A model generated the notes under the pieces. The model worked only from the letters and a program-made list of their open reading frames with translations, made no database searches and was not told the origin of the DNA. From assembly GCF_014385095.1 (NCBI RefSeq), contig NZ_JACRTC010000007.1, forward strand, positions 37,335 to 101,334: DNA of 64,000 nucleotides. Reading direction: 5' to 3'. This stretch comes from Zongyangia hominis (GTDB taxonomy: Bacteria; Bacillota; Clostridia; Oscillospirales; Ruminococcaceae). Numbering within the stretch: the first letter of the stretch is position 1; every line of letters starts with the position of its first letter. A program made the position numbers and the translations under genes. Below, one piece after another: positions 41,701-49,485 of this stretch.

Positions 41701-41788
41701 CTGCGACATCGACCCGTCGGTCCGCCAGGAGATTCTGGAAGCGAGCGGAAAGGACGCCCTAGAGGAGGCTTCCCATGAAACACATTGA
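38759..41788 (+). CDS. Membrane sensor with dCache, PAS-like, GGDEF and EAL domains
   Basis: 1009 residues. Membrane helix about 14-34, extracellular dCache-type sensor about 40-370, second helix about 377-400 and a HAMP-like linker, a PAS-like region (about 450-560), a GGDEF domain with SGDEF near 648 (first Gly replaced by Ser, no RxxD inhibitory site seen), and a C-terminal EAL domain with YEALMR near 778, FINSIPNQAL, VELTED, LDDFGTGY, VKIDMS, AEGVET and YLQGFYIG. The EAL metal- and base-site residues look complete, so c-di-GMP hydrolysis is expected; cyclase activity is less certain. Paired with the solute-binding lipoprotein just upstream. Confidence 0.9.
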   Translation: MQKRTRKKNSILKKMLVPIMIVMLIQAGIFCAAIMSGGVLQQLGNNAIDILNERVINRKNYLENEMIQRWSNISSDVESVQSTVADILDTSGKSYSDINPNADLTDEILKSVTNKMVYLLRKNSVTGAFLIFHGQDDLTASTKEVHKAGIYLRDLDPVTNPNDNSDLLWEFAPISITRHIGIPMDTNWTPTFTFSPEEKEAWDYYYKPFLAAVQYPDSDFEDLGYWCPPFKLSEDDVSIITYSVPLISADGVPYGVMGVEITTDYLHTLLPYDEITSAKNGAYAIGVAMEGSSDFKNVITSGSLYKQLLGDSGQTSLGKVEGKNTYLLENVLQGRPKAYGCVQYFNIYNTNTPFEQEQWALMGIIERQELFSFSYQLTTTLIVILVLSLLIGLVGISLITSRLSKPITSLVKKVKASNPMNPVALEKIGIAEIDELTDAVEQLSHSVAESSSKLSQILEMANYPIAAFEYLDDSDQVFYASGVFRILGSEEMGQQSGYISPDLFEEMLCHALEGTQLEREDQNTTIYNLTKQLGKPRYVRLKLYYEGKHVLGVLVDITQEILEKKKLEYERDYDLLTNLLNRRAFHRMMVQSFRKPEMLKNAALIMMDLDNLKYINDNYGHDFGDEYIRCTASVLKLFSPYQVLLSRMSGDEFHIFIYGYDTREEIRKIIEEMKDTIRKTEFPLPDNHSFRIRASAGVAWYPDDSTDYETLVKYADFAMYKVKNTTKGEFTDFDIGSYNKDSYLLHSREELNRLIDEELVDYHFQPIVDTHTGRVFAYEALMRSKLSTLQSPLDILRLARSQSKLYQIEHLTWFKSMENFANKIPADSGCKIFINSIPNQALTDQDMDSFERMYGKYLDRMVVELTEDEKLSEEFTVKKEVCLRRWNGSLALDDFGTGYNGDATLLSLRPDYVKIDMSIIRGIDTDDNRRKILQNLISYTKERSIKTIAEGVETRGEMDCLIANGVDYLQGFYIGHPSMDPCDIDPSVRQEILEASGKDALEEASHETH

Positions 41789-42335
41789 CCTACTGGAAGC
41801 CTTCCGTCCCGGCTGTGAACAGGAGGAGCGGGATTTGGAACTGATCCTCTCCCTTGCCCACGCCGATCCCTTAGGCATTCTGACCCGACGGTCTCTCACC
41901 GCCCACTTGACGCCGTCTGGACTTATTTTTAACCCCGATGGCAGCCGGGTGCTCCTGGTCCGCCACAACCTTTACGGCGCTTGGTGTTGGACCGGCGGCC
42001 ATGCCGACGGCGATCCGGACCTTGGCGCGGTGGCGGTGCGGGAGGCCGAAGAGGAAACCGGGGTGCCGGTGAAGCTTCTCTCCCCGGCCATCGCGGCGCT
42101 GGACATCCTGCCCGTCTATGGGCATAGAAAGAATGGAACATATGTCAGCGCCCATCTGCACCTGTGCCCCTCCTTTGTGTTGATAGCGAAGGAGGAGGTG
42201 CCGCCCCGGGCGCTCCCCAGTGAAAACTCGGGGGCTCAGTGGTTTAACCTGGCGGACATTCGAGAGGCCTCGGGGGAAGCATGGATGTATCCCATCTATG
42301 AAAAGCTCATTGCCCGCGCCAAACGTTACCGATAG
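41775..42335 (+). CDS. NUDIX hydrolase
   Basis: 186 residues. Nudix box GGHADGDPDLGAVAVREAEE followed by ETG; the first Glu of the strict consensus is an Asp, as in many members of this subgroup. It hydrolyses a nucleoside diphosphate linked to another group; the substrate is unknown. ATG 41775 overlaps the preceding gene by 14 bases, and GAGG precedes it. It sits directly before mutY, hinting at nucleotide-pool sanitation, but the long N-terminal extension is not that of MutT. Confidence 0.87.
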   Translation: MKHIDLLEAFRPGCEQEERDLELILSLAHADPLGILTRRSLTAHLTPSGLIFNPDGSRVLLVRHNLYGAWCWTGGHADGDPDLGAVAVREAEEETGVPVKLLSPAIAALDILPVYGHRKNGTYVSAHLHLCPSFVLIAKEEVPPRALPSENSGAQWFNLADIREASGEAWMYPIYEKLIARAKRYR

Positions 42336-42346
42336 GAAGGTTCTCC

Positions 42347-43444
42347 ATGAATAAAAACAATCTCGCAAGCCAAATTCCCGAGTGGCAGGAGCGTCTGACC
42401 CTGGTGCCGGCGCCCCTGCTCGCCTGGTACGACAAAAGCGCCCGGGTCCTCCCCTGGCGCTCGAATCCGGTGCCCTACCACGTTTGGGTTTCGGAAATCA
42501 TGCTCCAACAAACGCGTGTGGAAGCGGTCAAACCTTACTTTGACCGCTTTCTTTCTGCTCTGCCCACCATCGAAAGCCTGGCGGGCGCTTCCGAAGAACA
42601 GATTCTCAAACTGTGGGAGGGGCTGGGCTACTATAACCGGGTGCGCAACCTCAAAAAAGCGGCCATCCAGGTGGTGGAGCGCTATAGCGGGCAGCTGCCC
42701 GCCGACTTTGAGGCGCTGTGTTCCCTGCCGGGCATCGGCGTCTACACCGCCGGAGCCATCGCCTCCATCGCCTTCGGCCTCCCCGTGCCCGCCGTGGACG
42801 GGAATGTGCTCCGGGTTGCTTCCAGGGTGCTGTGCAGCCGGGAAGACATCTCCAAGGAGGCGGTCAAAAAGGCCATGGCCCAAGCCCTCGCCGCCATCCT
42901 CCCCAAGGACCGGGTGGGGGACTTTAATCAAGCCCTGATGGAACTGGGGGCCATGGTCTGCCTGCCGGGTGCCGCGCCCCGGTGCGAAAGCTGTCCGCTC
43001 GCCGCCATCTGCGAGGGACACCGCCAATCGGTGGCGGAGGAGCTGCCCGTCAAAGCGGCCAAAAAGCCGCCCAAAGCGGAGGAAAAGACGGTGGTCCTCC
43101 TCCTCGCGGAGGGGAAGGTGGCACTGCGCAAGCGCCCGGACACCGGACTGCTGGCCGGGCTCTGGGAGCTTCCCAACTGGGAGGGGCATCTATCCCCTGA
43201 GGCGCTCCAAGAGTGCCTCGGGGATTGTGGCATCAATGTGGTCCGCATCTCCCAAATGCCCGACGCCCGCCACGTCTTCACCCACCGCATCTGGGAGATG
43301 CGGGGATACGCCGTCTATTGCGAAAGCTCCCCCCTGCCCGAGGGCTGGGTCTGGGTGACCCTCTCCGAACTGCGGGAAGGATACGCCCTGCCGGGGGCCT
43401 TTTCGGCCTTTGCAAAACAGTTGCCGAAGCTGACCTCTTTGTGA
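42347..43444 (+). CDS. mutY: A/G-specific adenine glycosylase
   Basis: 365 residues. Catalytic Glu in EIMLQQTRVEAV (about 51), helix-hairpin-helix LPGIGVYTAGAI, catalytic Asp in VDGNVLRVASR (about 151), a [4Fe-4S] cluster motif CESCPLAAIC with an upstream Cys (about 205-225), and a C-terminal NUDIX-like 8-oxoG-recognition domain (about 240-360). It removes adenine opposite 8-oxoguanine. It starts 11 bases after the Nudix gene with AGGAAGG upstream. Confidence 0.95.
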   Translation: MNKNNLASQIPEWQERLTLVPAPLLAWYDKSARVLPWRSNPVPYHVWVSEIMLQQTRVEAVKPYFDRFLSALPTIESLAGASEEQILKLWEGLGYYNRVRNLKKAAIQVVERYSGQLPADFEALCSLPGIGVYTAGAIASIAFGLPVPAVDGNVLRVASRVLCSREDISKEAVKKAMAQALAAILPKDRVGDFNQALMELGAMVCLPGAAPRCESCPLAAICEGHRQSVAEELPVKAAKKPPKAEEKTVVLLLAEGKVALRKRPDTGLLAGLWELPNWEGHLSPEALQECLGDCGINVVRISQMPDARHVFTHRIWEMRGYAVYCESSPLPEGWVWVTLSELREGYALPGAFSAFAKQLPKLTSL

Positions 43445-43450
43445 TAAAAT
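43421..43450 (+). promoter_or_regulatory. Possible promoter of azlCD inside the mutY end
   Basis: TTGCCG, 18 bases, TAAAAT. It overlaps the last codons of mutY. Confidence 0.4.
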
Positions 43451-43537
43451 AAGAGCTGCTGTTTTTGTCGGAAACTGTGGGGGCGCTTCTCCAACCGTTT
43501 TGCGGCGGGTACATCAAATAGGAAAGGGCATGGATAT

Positions 43538-44251
43538 ATGGAGCAAACACCAATTGTCAACAGTTACACCAAAGGCTTTCGAGACGGGGTCCCCATCGCG
43601 CTGGGGTATCTGTCCGTCTCCTTCACCTTCGGCATGATGGCGGTGTCCCTGGGTCTTCCCGTCTGGGGGGCCGTACTGATCTCCATGACCAACCTCACCT
43701 CCGCCGGACAGTTCGCCGGTCTCTCCCTCATCGTATCCGGCGCGCCCATGGTAGAGATGGCCTTGACCCAGCTCATCATCAATCTGCGCTATGCGCTCAT
43801 GTCCCTCTCCCTCTCCCAAAAGCTGGACAAGTCGGTCAACACCTTTGAGCGGTGCCTCATCGCCTTTGGCAACACCGACGAAATTTTCGCCGTCTCCTCG
43901 GGACAAAAGGGGGCGGTGGGAAAGCGCTATATGGCGGGGCTCATCACCGCCCCCTATTTCGGTTGGGCGCTGGGCACCCTCATCGGCGCCGCGGCCAGCA
44001 CCATCCTGCCCGCCTCCATCCGTTCCGCGCTTGGCATCGCCATCTACGGCATGTTCATCGCCATCATCATCCCCCCCGCCAAGCATCTCAAATCAGTGCG
44101 GATTGTGCTTCTCTTCTCGGTGGGGCTGAGCTGCCTGTTTGCCTGGGCGCCGCTGCTGCGGAGCGTGTCCAGCGGCTTTGTTATCATCATCTGCACCATT
44201 CTCGCCGCCGCTTTCGGAGCAAAATTCTTCCCCATTGAGGAGGCCGAATGA
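43538..44251 (+). CDS. azlC: AzlC family branched-chain amino acid exporter, large subunit
   Basis: 237 residues with about seven helices. GFRDGVPIALGYLSVSFTFG and TNLTSAGQFAGLSLIVSGA are the family motifs. With AzlD it exports branched-chain amino acids or analogues. ATG 43538 follows GGAAAGGG; overlaps azlD by 4 bases. Confidence 0.92.
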   Translation: MEQTPIVNSYTKGFRDGVPIALGYLSVSFTFGMMAVSLGLPVWGAVLISMTNLTSAGQFAGLSLIVSGAPMVEMALTQLIINLRYALMSLSLSQKLDKSVNTFERCLIAFGNTDEIFAVSSGQKGAVGKRYMAGLITAPYFGWALGTLIGAAASTILPASIRSALGIAIYGMFIAIIIPPAKHLKSVRIVLLFSVGLSCLFAWAPLLRSVSSGFVIIICTILAAAFGAKFFPIEEAE

Positions 44252-44577
44252 TGGATATTCCCAAGTTTTTGTGCTATGTGTTGGTCATGGCCGGGGTCAC
44301 CTATCTCATCCGCATGCTGCCCCTGGCCATCTTCCAGAAAAAGATCGAGAGCCGGTTTGTCAAATCCTTTCTCTTCTATGTCCCCTACGCCGTCCTGGGC
44401 GCCATGACCTTTCCGGCCATCCTCTCCTCCACCAGCTCCGTCTGGTCGGCCATTGCTGGGCTCGCAGTGGCCGTGGCGCTTGCCATGAAGGAAAAGGGGC
44501 TTCTGACCGTGGCCATGTCGGCCTGCGGCACCGTCTTTGTGGCGGAGCTCATCCTCAGATTCTGCCTGGGCCAATAA
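44248..44577 (+). CDS. azlD: AzlD family branched-chain amino acid exporter, small subunit
   Basis: 109 residues, three to four helices. VTYLIRMLPLAIFQKKI and YVPYAVLGAMTFPAIL are typical of AzlD. Coupled to azlC through the ATGA-type overlap; it ends shortly before a terminator shared with the convergent gene. Confidence 0.92.
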   Translation: MMDIPKFLCYVLVMAGVTYLIRMLPLAIFQKKIESRFVKSFLFYVPYAVLGAMTFPAILSSTSSVWSAIAGLAVAVALAMKEKGLLTVAMSACGTVFVAELILRFCLGQ

Positions 44578-44634
44578 AAAAGCCTGATGCAAAGCGCGGG
44601 CTAGTGCATAAGGCTCGATATGCCGTATCAAGAA

Positions 44635-44670
44635 AAAACCGCTGGGAAACGAAAGTTTCCCAGCGGTTTT
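44635..44670. terminator. Bidirectional terminator between azlD and the CorC-type gene
   Basis: A perfect 16-bp stem, aaaaccgctgggaaac with its complement, capped by a GAAA tetraloop, A-run on one side and TTTT on the other. Confidence 0.93.
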
Positions 44671-44674
44671 CTGG

Positions 44675-45997
44675 TTATGATGAAACTGACACGGGGATGC
44701 GCCGCGCCTGGACGCGATCCACCCGGCGGTCGGTCATGCCGAGCACCGTGAACTCGACGCCGCCCACCGAGACGGTGGGGTGCTCCGCCTCGCCGGGAAT
44801 CCGCCCCAGACGCCCGGTGATATAGCCGCCGATGGTGTCATAATCGTTCTCGTCGTCGATCTTGATTCCGAAGAGGCGCTCCACCTGTTCCATATCGGCG
44901 GTGCCGTCGATGAGGAAGACGCCCTCACCAACTTGGGTGATTTCCTCATCCTCCCCGTCAAACTCGTCGTCGATGCGGCCCATCACCGCTTCCACCACGT
45001 CCTCCATAGTGACGATGCCCGCCGTGCCGCCATATTCATCCACCACCACGGCGATCTGGACCCGGCCCGCTTTGAGCTGTCCGAAGAGGGCGGCACAGCT
45101 AATGGTTTCGGGCACAAAGAGGGGCTTACGCATCAACTTTTCTAACAGGAAGGGCTCGCCGCTGCCGATGCGCCCGAACAGGTCCTTCAGGTAGACAATG
45201 CCCACGATGCTGTCCAAGTCCTCCTCATAAACCGGGAGGCGGGAGTGACCCGACGAGGTAGCCGCCTGCGCCACCTCGGCAAAGGCGCTGTGGACTTCCA
45301 CCGCTGTCATCTCGGTGCGGTGAGTCATGATGTCGCCCGCCGTACGGTCGTCAAACTCGAAGACGTTGTCGATCATCTCTTTCTCGCTCTCCTCGATGGT
45401 GCCGTTTTCCTGGCCCGCGTCCACCATCATCCGGATTTCCTCCTCCGTGGCCTCCTCCGGCTTTTTGTGGGGGTCGATACCCAAAAGCCGAAGCACTCCA
45501 TTGGTGGAAGCGGAGAGAAGGGCAACAAAGGGCCCCTCCACCTTGTAAATGACCGCCAGAGGACGGGCGATGGCAAAGGAGATCTTCTCGCTGTTGGCCA
45601 TCGCCAGGCGCTTGGGGACCAGTTCTCCGAAGATTAGGGTGATATAGGAAAGCAGTATGGTGATGGCGATCAAAGAGACCATCTGTACCACGGCCGGAGA
45701 CACCGGTACGTTGCGAAAAGCGTAGACGATATATTCAGCGAAGGTATCCGCCGCCACTGCCGAGGCCAAAAACCCCGAGAGGGTCACACCCACCTGGATG
45801 GCGGCCAGAAACCGGGAGGGCTCTGCAGTGAGCCTCAACAAAATCCCCGCTTTTTTATTGCCTTCTCCCGCCTGCTTTTTGAGCTTATTGTCGTTGAGGG
45901 AAATAATCGCAATCTCCCCCATGGCAAAAAACGCGTTGACACCAATGAGAATGACGAGCAATAGGATGTAAAGCCACAAACTGCCGTCGGGTTCCAT
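44675..45997 (-). CDS. CNNM/CorC (hemolysin-like) membrane protein with CBS pair
   Basis: 440 residues: an N-terminal CNNM (DUF21) domain with three to four helices (NAFFAMGEIAIISLNDNKL), a CBS pair (about 215-335, MTHRTEMTAVEVH and VDEYGGTAGIVTMEDVVEA) and a C-terminal CorC/HlyC domain (about 350-435, with DTIGGYITGRLGRIPGEA). This family exports Mg2+ or related ions, or regulates such export; it is not a haemolysin in any shown sense. ATG 45997 follows GAGGAG. It has its own promoter. Confidence 0.9.
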   Translation of the reverse strand: MEPDGSLWLYILLLVILIGVNAFFAMGEIAIISLNDNKLKKQAGEGNKKAGILLRLTAEPSRFLAAIQVGVTLSGFLASAVAADTFAEYIVYAFRNVPVSPAVVQMVSLIAITILLSYITLIFGELVPKRLAMANSEKISFAIARPLAVIYKVEGPFVALLSASTNGVLRLLGIDPHKKPEEATEEEIRMMVDAGQENGTIEESEKEMIDNVFEFDDRTAGDIMTHRTEMTAVEVHSAFAEVAQAATSSGHSRLPVYEEDLDSIVGIVYLKDLFGRIGSGEPFLLEKLMRKPLFVPETISCAALFGQLKAGRVQIAVVVDEYGGTAGIVTMEDVVEAVMGRIDDEFDGEDEEITQVGEGVFLIDGTADMEQVERLFGIKIDDENDYDTIGGYITGRLGRIPGEAEHPTVSVGGVEFTVLGMTDRRVDRVQARRIPVSVSS

Positions 45998-46033
45998 AAG
46001 TCATCTCCTCTTATCATCTATATTTTGTTTTAT

Positions 46034-46062
46034 ACTATAACCGGTTTTGAATGAGACGTCAA
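46034..46062 (-). promoter_or_regulatory. Promoter of the CorC-type gene
   Basis: Minus strand TTGACG, 17 bases, TATAGT. Confidence 0.8.
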
Positions 46063-46186
46063 AGGCGGGCTGAGGGCAAATGGGTGAAGTTTTGCCCTCT
46101 TTTGCCCCTGGCGCTGGAAGGCGGCAGCCGCTTCTTCTTTTTTAGGCCCGATTGCATCCGCGCGCGTCCGGACGAAGAAATTCCCC
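46063..46186. other. Spacer between divergent promoters
   Basis: No operator, repeat or gene recognised between the CorC-type and HD-gene promoters. Confidence 0.5.
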
Positions 46187-46215
46187 TTGCGCCTGCATCA
46201 TGAAACCGCTATAAT
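46187..46215 (+). promoter_or_regulatory. Promoter of the HD-domain gene
   Basis: TTGCGC, 17 bases, perfect TATAAT. Confidence 0.7.
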
Positions 46216-46303
46216 GGAAGTAATGAAAGATCAGTAAAAGATTGTCCGGAGGTCCCGGGCAGAAGGAATGGTTATGACAACCAGAATATGGGAGGATGTT
46301 TCC

Positions 46304-46840
46304 ATGAAACGTTCTGTTTTTATTGCGACCATCATCAAACAGATGGCGGACTATGACAAGGGCTCACCCAAACACATCAATCACTTTCTCAAGGTATTCT
46401 CCTATGCACGGACCATTGGGATTCTCGAGGGGCTCGACAAGAAAAACATGCTCATTTTGGAGACCGCCGCCGTGCTCCACGATATCGGCATCAATGTGTC
46501 CAAGGAGAAATATGATTCCAGCGCCGGACACTATCAGGAGCTGGAGGGCCCGCCCATTGCCAAGGAAATGCTCAAAAAGCTGGGCGCTTCCGATTCCCTG
46601 ATTCACCGGGTGTGCTACCTTATCGGCCATCATCACACCTATTCGGCCATTGAGGGGATGGATTATCAGATTCTGGTGGAGGCCGACTTCTTAGTCAACT
46701 GCGACGAGGAGCAGATGACCCCCGAGCAGATCGCCACTGTCCGTTCCAAATACTTCCGGACAAAGACCGGAAAGCGTCTCCTGGACGATCTCTTCCCGCC
46801 GGAGCCCAAAGAAACAGACCCCGAACCCACAGAGGCCTAA
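46304..46840 (+). CDS. HD-domain phosphohydrolase
   Basis: 178 residues. H in INHFLKVFSYAR, the HD pair in VLHDIGIN, and GHHHTY supply the metal ligands of a small HD-family phosphohydrolase; targets in this group are nucleotides or unknown phosphoesters. The start is ATG 46304 (MKRSVFIATII), six bases after GGGAGG; the earlier in-frame ATG at 46268 has no good binding site. The C-terminus is acidic and Pro-rich. Single-gene unit. Confidence 0.85.
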   Translation: MKRSVFIATIIKQMADYDKGSPKHINHFLKVFSYARTIGILEGLDKKNMLILETAAVLHDIGINVSKEKYDSSAGHYQELEGPPIAKEMLKKLGASDSLIHRVCYLIGHHHTYSAIEGMDYQILVEADFLVNCDEEQMTPEQIATVRSKYFRTKTGKRLLDDLFPPEPKETDPEPTEA

Positions 46841-46855
46841 AAAATCAAAATAGCG

Positions 46856-46885
46856 AAGCCTCCGGAGAAAACTCCGGAGGCTTTT
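46856..46885 (+). terminator. Terminator of the HD-domain gene
   Basis: 12-bp stem aagcctccggag / ctccggaggctt with an AAAA loop and TT tail. Confidence 0.9.
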
Positions 46886-46955
46886 AACATCCGCTGAACC
46901 CACCGCCGTCACCGGGAAACCCCCATGACGAAAGCCCGGCCGCCGCTGGGCGGTG

Positions 46956-47138
46956 TCATTTCTTGAGACGGAAATGCTCACAGGCGTCGTCCTCTCTCCC
47001 GATGCGGGTGCCCTCCCCGACACGGTAGTTGCGGCTAAAAAAGACGCCCTTGCGCCGGCAGAAATAGCAGGGCGGCCGGCGGTAGGCGCTCCCCCGGTCG
47101 TCGGCATAGAAATAGACGCAGTCCTTACACTTGCTCAC
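46956..47138 (-). CDS. Small Cys-rich (zinc-ribbon-like) protein
   Basis: 60 residues from GTG 47138, preceded by GGAGGCGGGG. VSKCKDCVYFYADD begins with a CxxC, a second CxxC follows in PPCYFCRRKG, and a fifth Cys is in DDACEHFRLKK. The spacing suggests a metal-binding knuckle. No family recognised; the gene is easily missed because of its size and GTG start. Longer upstream readings enter degenerate repeat sequence and are rejected. Confidence 0.6.
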   Translation of the reverse strand: MSKCKDCVYFYADDRGSAYRRPPCYFCRRKGVFFSRNYRVGEGTRIGREDDACEHFRLKK

Positions 47139-47170
47139 GTTTTCCCCGCCTCCCCTTTTTATGGATGCCA

Positions 47171-47283
47171 CTGATGCGCGGGGACTTCCGCGCTTGGCGC
47201 TTCGCCCCTCAATGTGAAAAACAAACATCCACTTCATGCGCCGGAGCGTCCTGACTCCGCACTTCGCCCCCGCGCCAAAAAAC
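47171..47283 (+). repeat. Diverged copies of the 98-bp intergenic repeat
   Basis: 47171-47222 reads GATGCGCGGGGACTTCCGCG, then GCGCTTCGCCCCTCA and GTGAAAAA, matching the core of the 29231-29819 unit in order and spacing. A second, weaker copy (GCACTTCGCCCC then CGCGCCAAAAAA) ends at 47283. Both lie in the leader of the small Cys-rich gene. Confidence 0.55.
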
Positions 47284-47296
47284 ACCAACTAATGAT

Positions 47297-47305
47297 AGTA
47301 TACCA
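47297..47305 (-). promoter_or_regulatory. Extended -10 promoter of the small Cys-rich gene
   Basis: Minus strand TGGTATACT; leader of about 155 bases covers the repeat copies. Confidence 0.5.
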
Positions 47306-47446
47306 CAAAGCGGGCCGCTTTTGCGCCGTGCTTTTTCTGCGCCAGGCGGGAGCCCGCGGCGCGCCAAACCCCACGCCCCTGCCAGGTCTTGCGCCATGGC
47401 CTTTCTTAGACGGCTGTCTACGGTCCCTCACGCCATATACGCTGCA
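47306..47446. other. Intergenic stretch without recognised features
   Basis: About 140 G+C-rich bases between a promoter and a terminator; no gene supported. Confidence 0.5.
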
Positions 47447-47480
47447 AAAAGACCGGCCGCATGCATGCGGCCGGTCTTTT
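47447..47480. terminator. Terminator: perfect 34-bp palindrome
   Basis: The sequence aaaagaccggccgcatg is followed at once by its exact complement, ending in TTTT. It closes the minus-strand exporter operon. Confidence 0.85.
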
Positions 47481-47488
47481 CCATTTTC

Positions 47489-49465
47489 TTATTTGCCGAA
47501 ACTAAATAGGTTTTTGATGCGGTCCCAGAAGCTCTCCTTTTGCACTTCGGTGTTCTGGGGCTGGCTCTCATCCTCTTTGGTGTCGGCCTTGATCTGGGGG
47601 GTGCGCATGAGGAATTTCACATCCGTCTTGGCCCCTTCCGGCGCACCCGTATAAGAGCCAAAGCTGTCGGTCACGTCCGCCACCTGGTCGCTGATATCCA
47701 TGGCCTTGCCGATGGTATCGGTCAAATCCATAATCTTGTCGTAGAGCTCGTCGATGCCCTCTTCCTTAAACTTCTTGACCCCGTCGGAGAGCTCCTGGGT
47801 CTTATCTTTGAGTTCCGTCGTGGCATCTTTAAACTGGCTGATGGCGTCGGTGATCTCATCGGAGGCTTCATCGAGCTTCTGCATGCCCGCGAGCAAGTCG
47901 CTGCTGCCGTCATAGAGTTCCTGGGTGCCGTCCTTGAGCTGTTTAGCGCCATCGTTTAGCTTGGCAACGCCCGTCTGCAGCTGGCCGAGCGCATCCGGCA
48001 TGTTCTCGAGCAATGCGATGAGCTCCTGGGGATCGCCGAGCTGGGCGAGCAGGCCCTGGAACTGCTGATAAGCGCCGAGCATGTTCTCGATCTTGGGCAT
48101 AACGGTGGAGAGCTGGCTCTCAATGCTCGCCTGGGTCTGCTGTTTGGCGCCGCTCACGACCTGCTCCACCAGCGCGTACTGGGCGGGACTCAGCATCTGG
48201 GGATTTGACTCCCCGTCCTCCCCCTCCCCGGACGCGGTGTAGTTTTTTAGGGTTTCCAGAATGCCGTCGGCCATCTGGCCGGGGATGGAGGAAATCACGG
48301 TGGGGAGGGACTGGATGGTCTGTAAGTCCTCCTGGCTGATGCTGATGCTGGGCAGAAGCTGTGCCAGCTTGCCGATGGCCTGGATTTTCTCCGGGGTGAT
48401 CTTCCCGGTGAGACCCGCCACCTTGGCGCTCAGTTCCGATGTACCGTCATAAAGCTCCTTGGCGCCGTCCTTGAGCTTCCCAGCCCCGTCGTGGAGCTTC
48501 TGGCTACCGTCCAAGGCGTCGTTGATACCGTCGTCGAACTCCACGTATTTATCCTGAAACTCACCCATTTTATCGTCGAACTCCACGCAGGCGTCGGCCA
48601 GCTTCACCGTGCCGTCCAGAATTTCCTGGGCGGCGTCTTCTAAGTCATGGAGCCCATCTTTCAGTTCATCCAAGTCGCCGTCCAGATCCTCACTGTCTAA
48701 CAGGTCGCTGTCGATCTTGGCGGCTCCCACCATGATGGGGGGCAGTTCGAAATTCTCCGCCTGGGCGGTGATGACGAATTCATCCTTCATCTTGTCCTTG
48801 AGTTCGGAAAACTCGTCGTCGAGCATCCCTTTAAAGCTCTCCTTGAGTCCCGGCAGCCCCACAAAGGCTACCATCTGATTGACCGACTCGGAGAGGACAA
48901 TGCCGTCCTCGGCCTTGATGTTGGTAAAGTTGTCGGCCGGCAAATCCACCACTACGGCGCAGGCGAAGAGCGGCGCTACCGTGCGGACTTCCCCGTCGAT
49001 CTGCCGCTGTTCGGCATAGTTATTCTTGAGACTGATGCGGATTTCCACCTGCCCGCTCTTGCCGGCCAGGTCCTTGGCCGTGATCTCCTTGCCGTCCAGG
49101 AGGTAGCGGATGGAGGCGGACACCGGCAGCTTTTGGTCGGTGGTGCCCCGGTAGTAGATGTCTTTTTCGTCGCTGTTCCACTTGACCTTGTTGTCCTTGA
49201 TCTGAGGCTTCGTGTCGCTCTTGATATTCTCAATGCCCTGGACCACGCTTTTGTCCTCGACATTCTTTACTCCGTCGTCGCTGTGGAGCCAGTTGCTGAC
49301 GATCTGCTTGTTCACGCTGCCGTCGCTGTTGAGGATGACGAACACGCTCTCATCCTTGGTGACAGGCTCCTCTTCCTCGGGAGACGTAAGTGCGAAAGCG
49401 GTCTGCGAAAATGCCAGCGAGAGGGCGATTATCCCGGCCCCCAACCGGGTCAACATCTTTTTCAT
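47489..49465 (-). CDS. Secreted coiled-coil protein, partner of the MMPL exporter (YhgE/Pip-like)
   Basis: 658 residues. Signal peptide MKKMLTRLGAGIIALSLAFS, cleaved near AFA-LT. A beta-rich N-terminal region follows (about 30-230), then long helical stretches with repeated LxDGxxxLxDG heptad-like units (KLHDGAGKLKDGAKELYDG; KLNDGAKQLKDGTQELYDG), as in the extracellular part of YhgE/Pip-type proteins. Unlike YhgE it has no terminal membrane block; the C-terminus ends in a basic amphipathic SFWDRIKNLFSFGK. It follows the RND-type exporter by 20 bases and probably forms its outer extension. ATG 49465 follows AAAGGAG. Confidence 0.8.
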   Translation of the reverse strand: MKKMLTRLGAGIIALSLAFSQTAFALTSPEEEEPVTKDESVFVILNSDGSVNKQIVSNWLHSDDGVKNVEDKSVVQGIENIKSDTKPQIKDNKVKWNSDEKDIYYRGTTDQKLPVSASIRYLLDGKEITAKDLAGKSGQVEIRISLKNNYAEQRQIDGEVRTVAPLFACAVVVDLPADNFTNIKAEDGIVLSESVNQMVAFVGLPGLKESFKGMLDDEFSELKDKMKDEFVITAQAENFELPPIMVGAAKIDSDLLDSEDLDGDLDELKDGLHDLEDAAQEILDGTVKLADACVEFDDKMGEFQDKYVEFDDGINDALDGSQKLHDGAGKLKDGAKELYDGTSELSAKVAGLTGKITPEKIQAIGKLAQLLPSISISQEDLQTIQSLPTVISSIPGQMADGILETLKNYTASGEGEDGESNPQMLSPAQYALVEQVVSGAKQQTQASIESQLSTVMPKIENMLGAYQQFQGLLAQLGDPQELIALLENMPDALGQLQTGVAKLNDGAKQLKDGTQELYDGSSDLLAGMQKLDEASDEITDAISQFKDATTELKDKTQELSDGVKKFKEEGIDELYDKIMDLTDTIGKAMDISDQVADVTDSFGSYTGAPEGAKTDVKFLMRTPQIKADTKEDESQPQNTEVQKESFWDRIKNLFSFGK

Positions 49466-49485
49466 CGTGGTTTCTCCTTTTCTGG

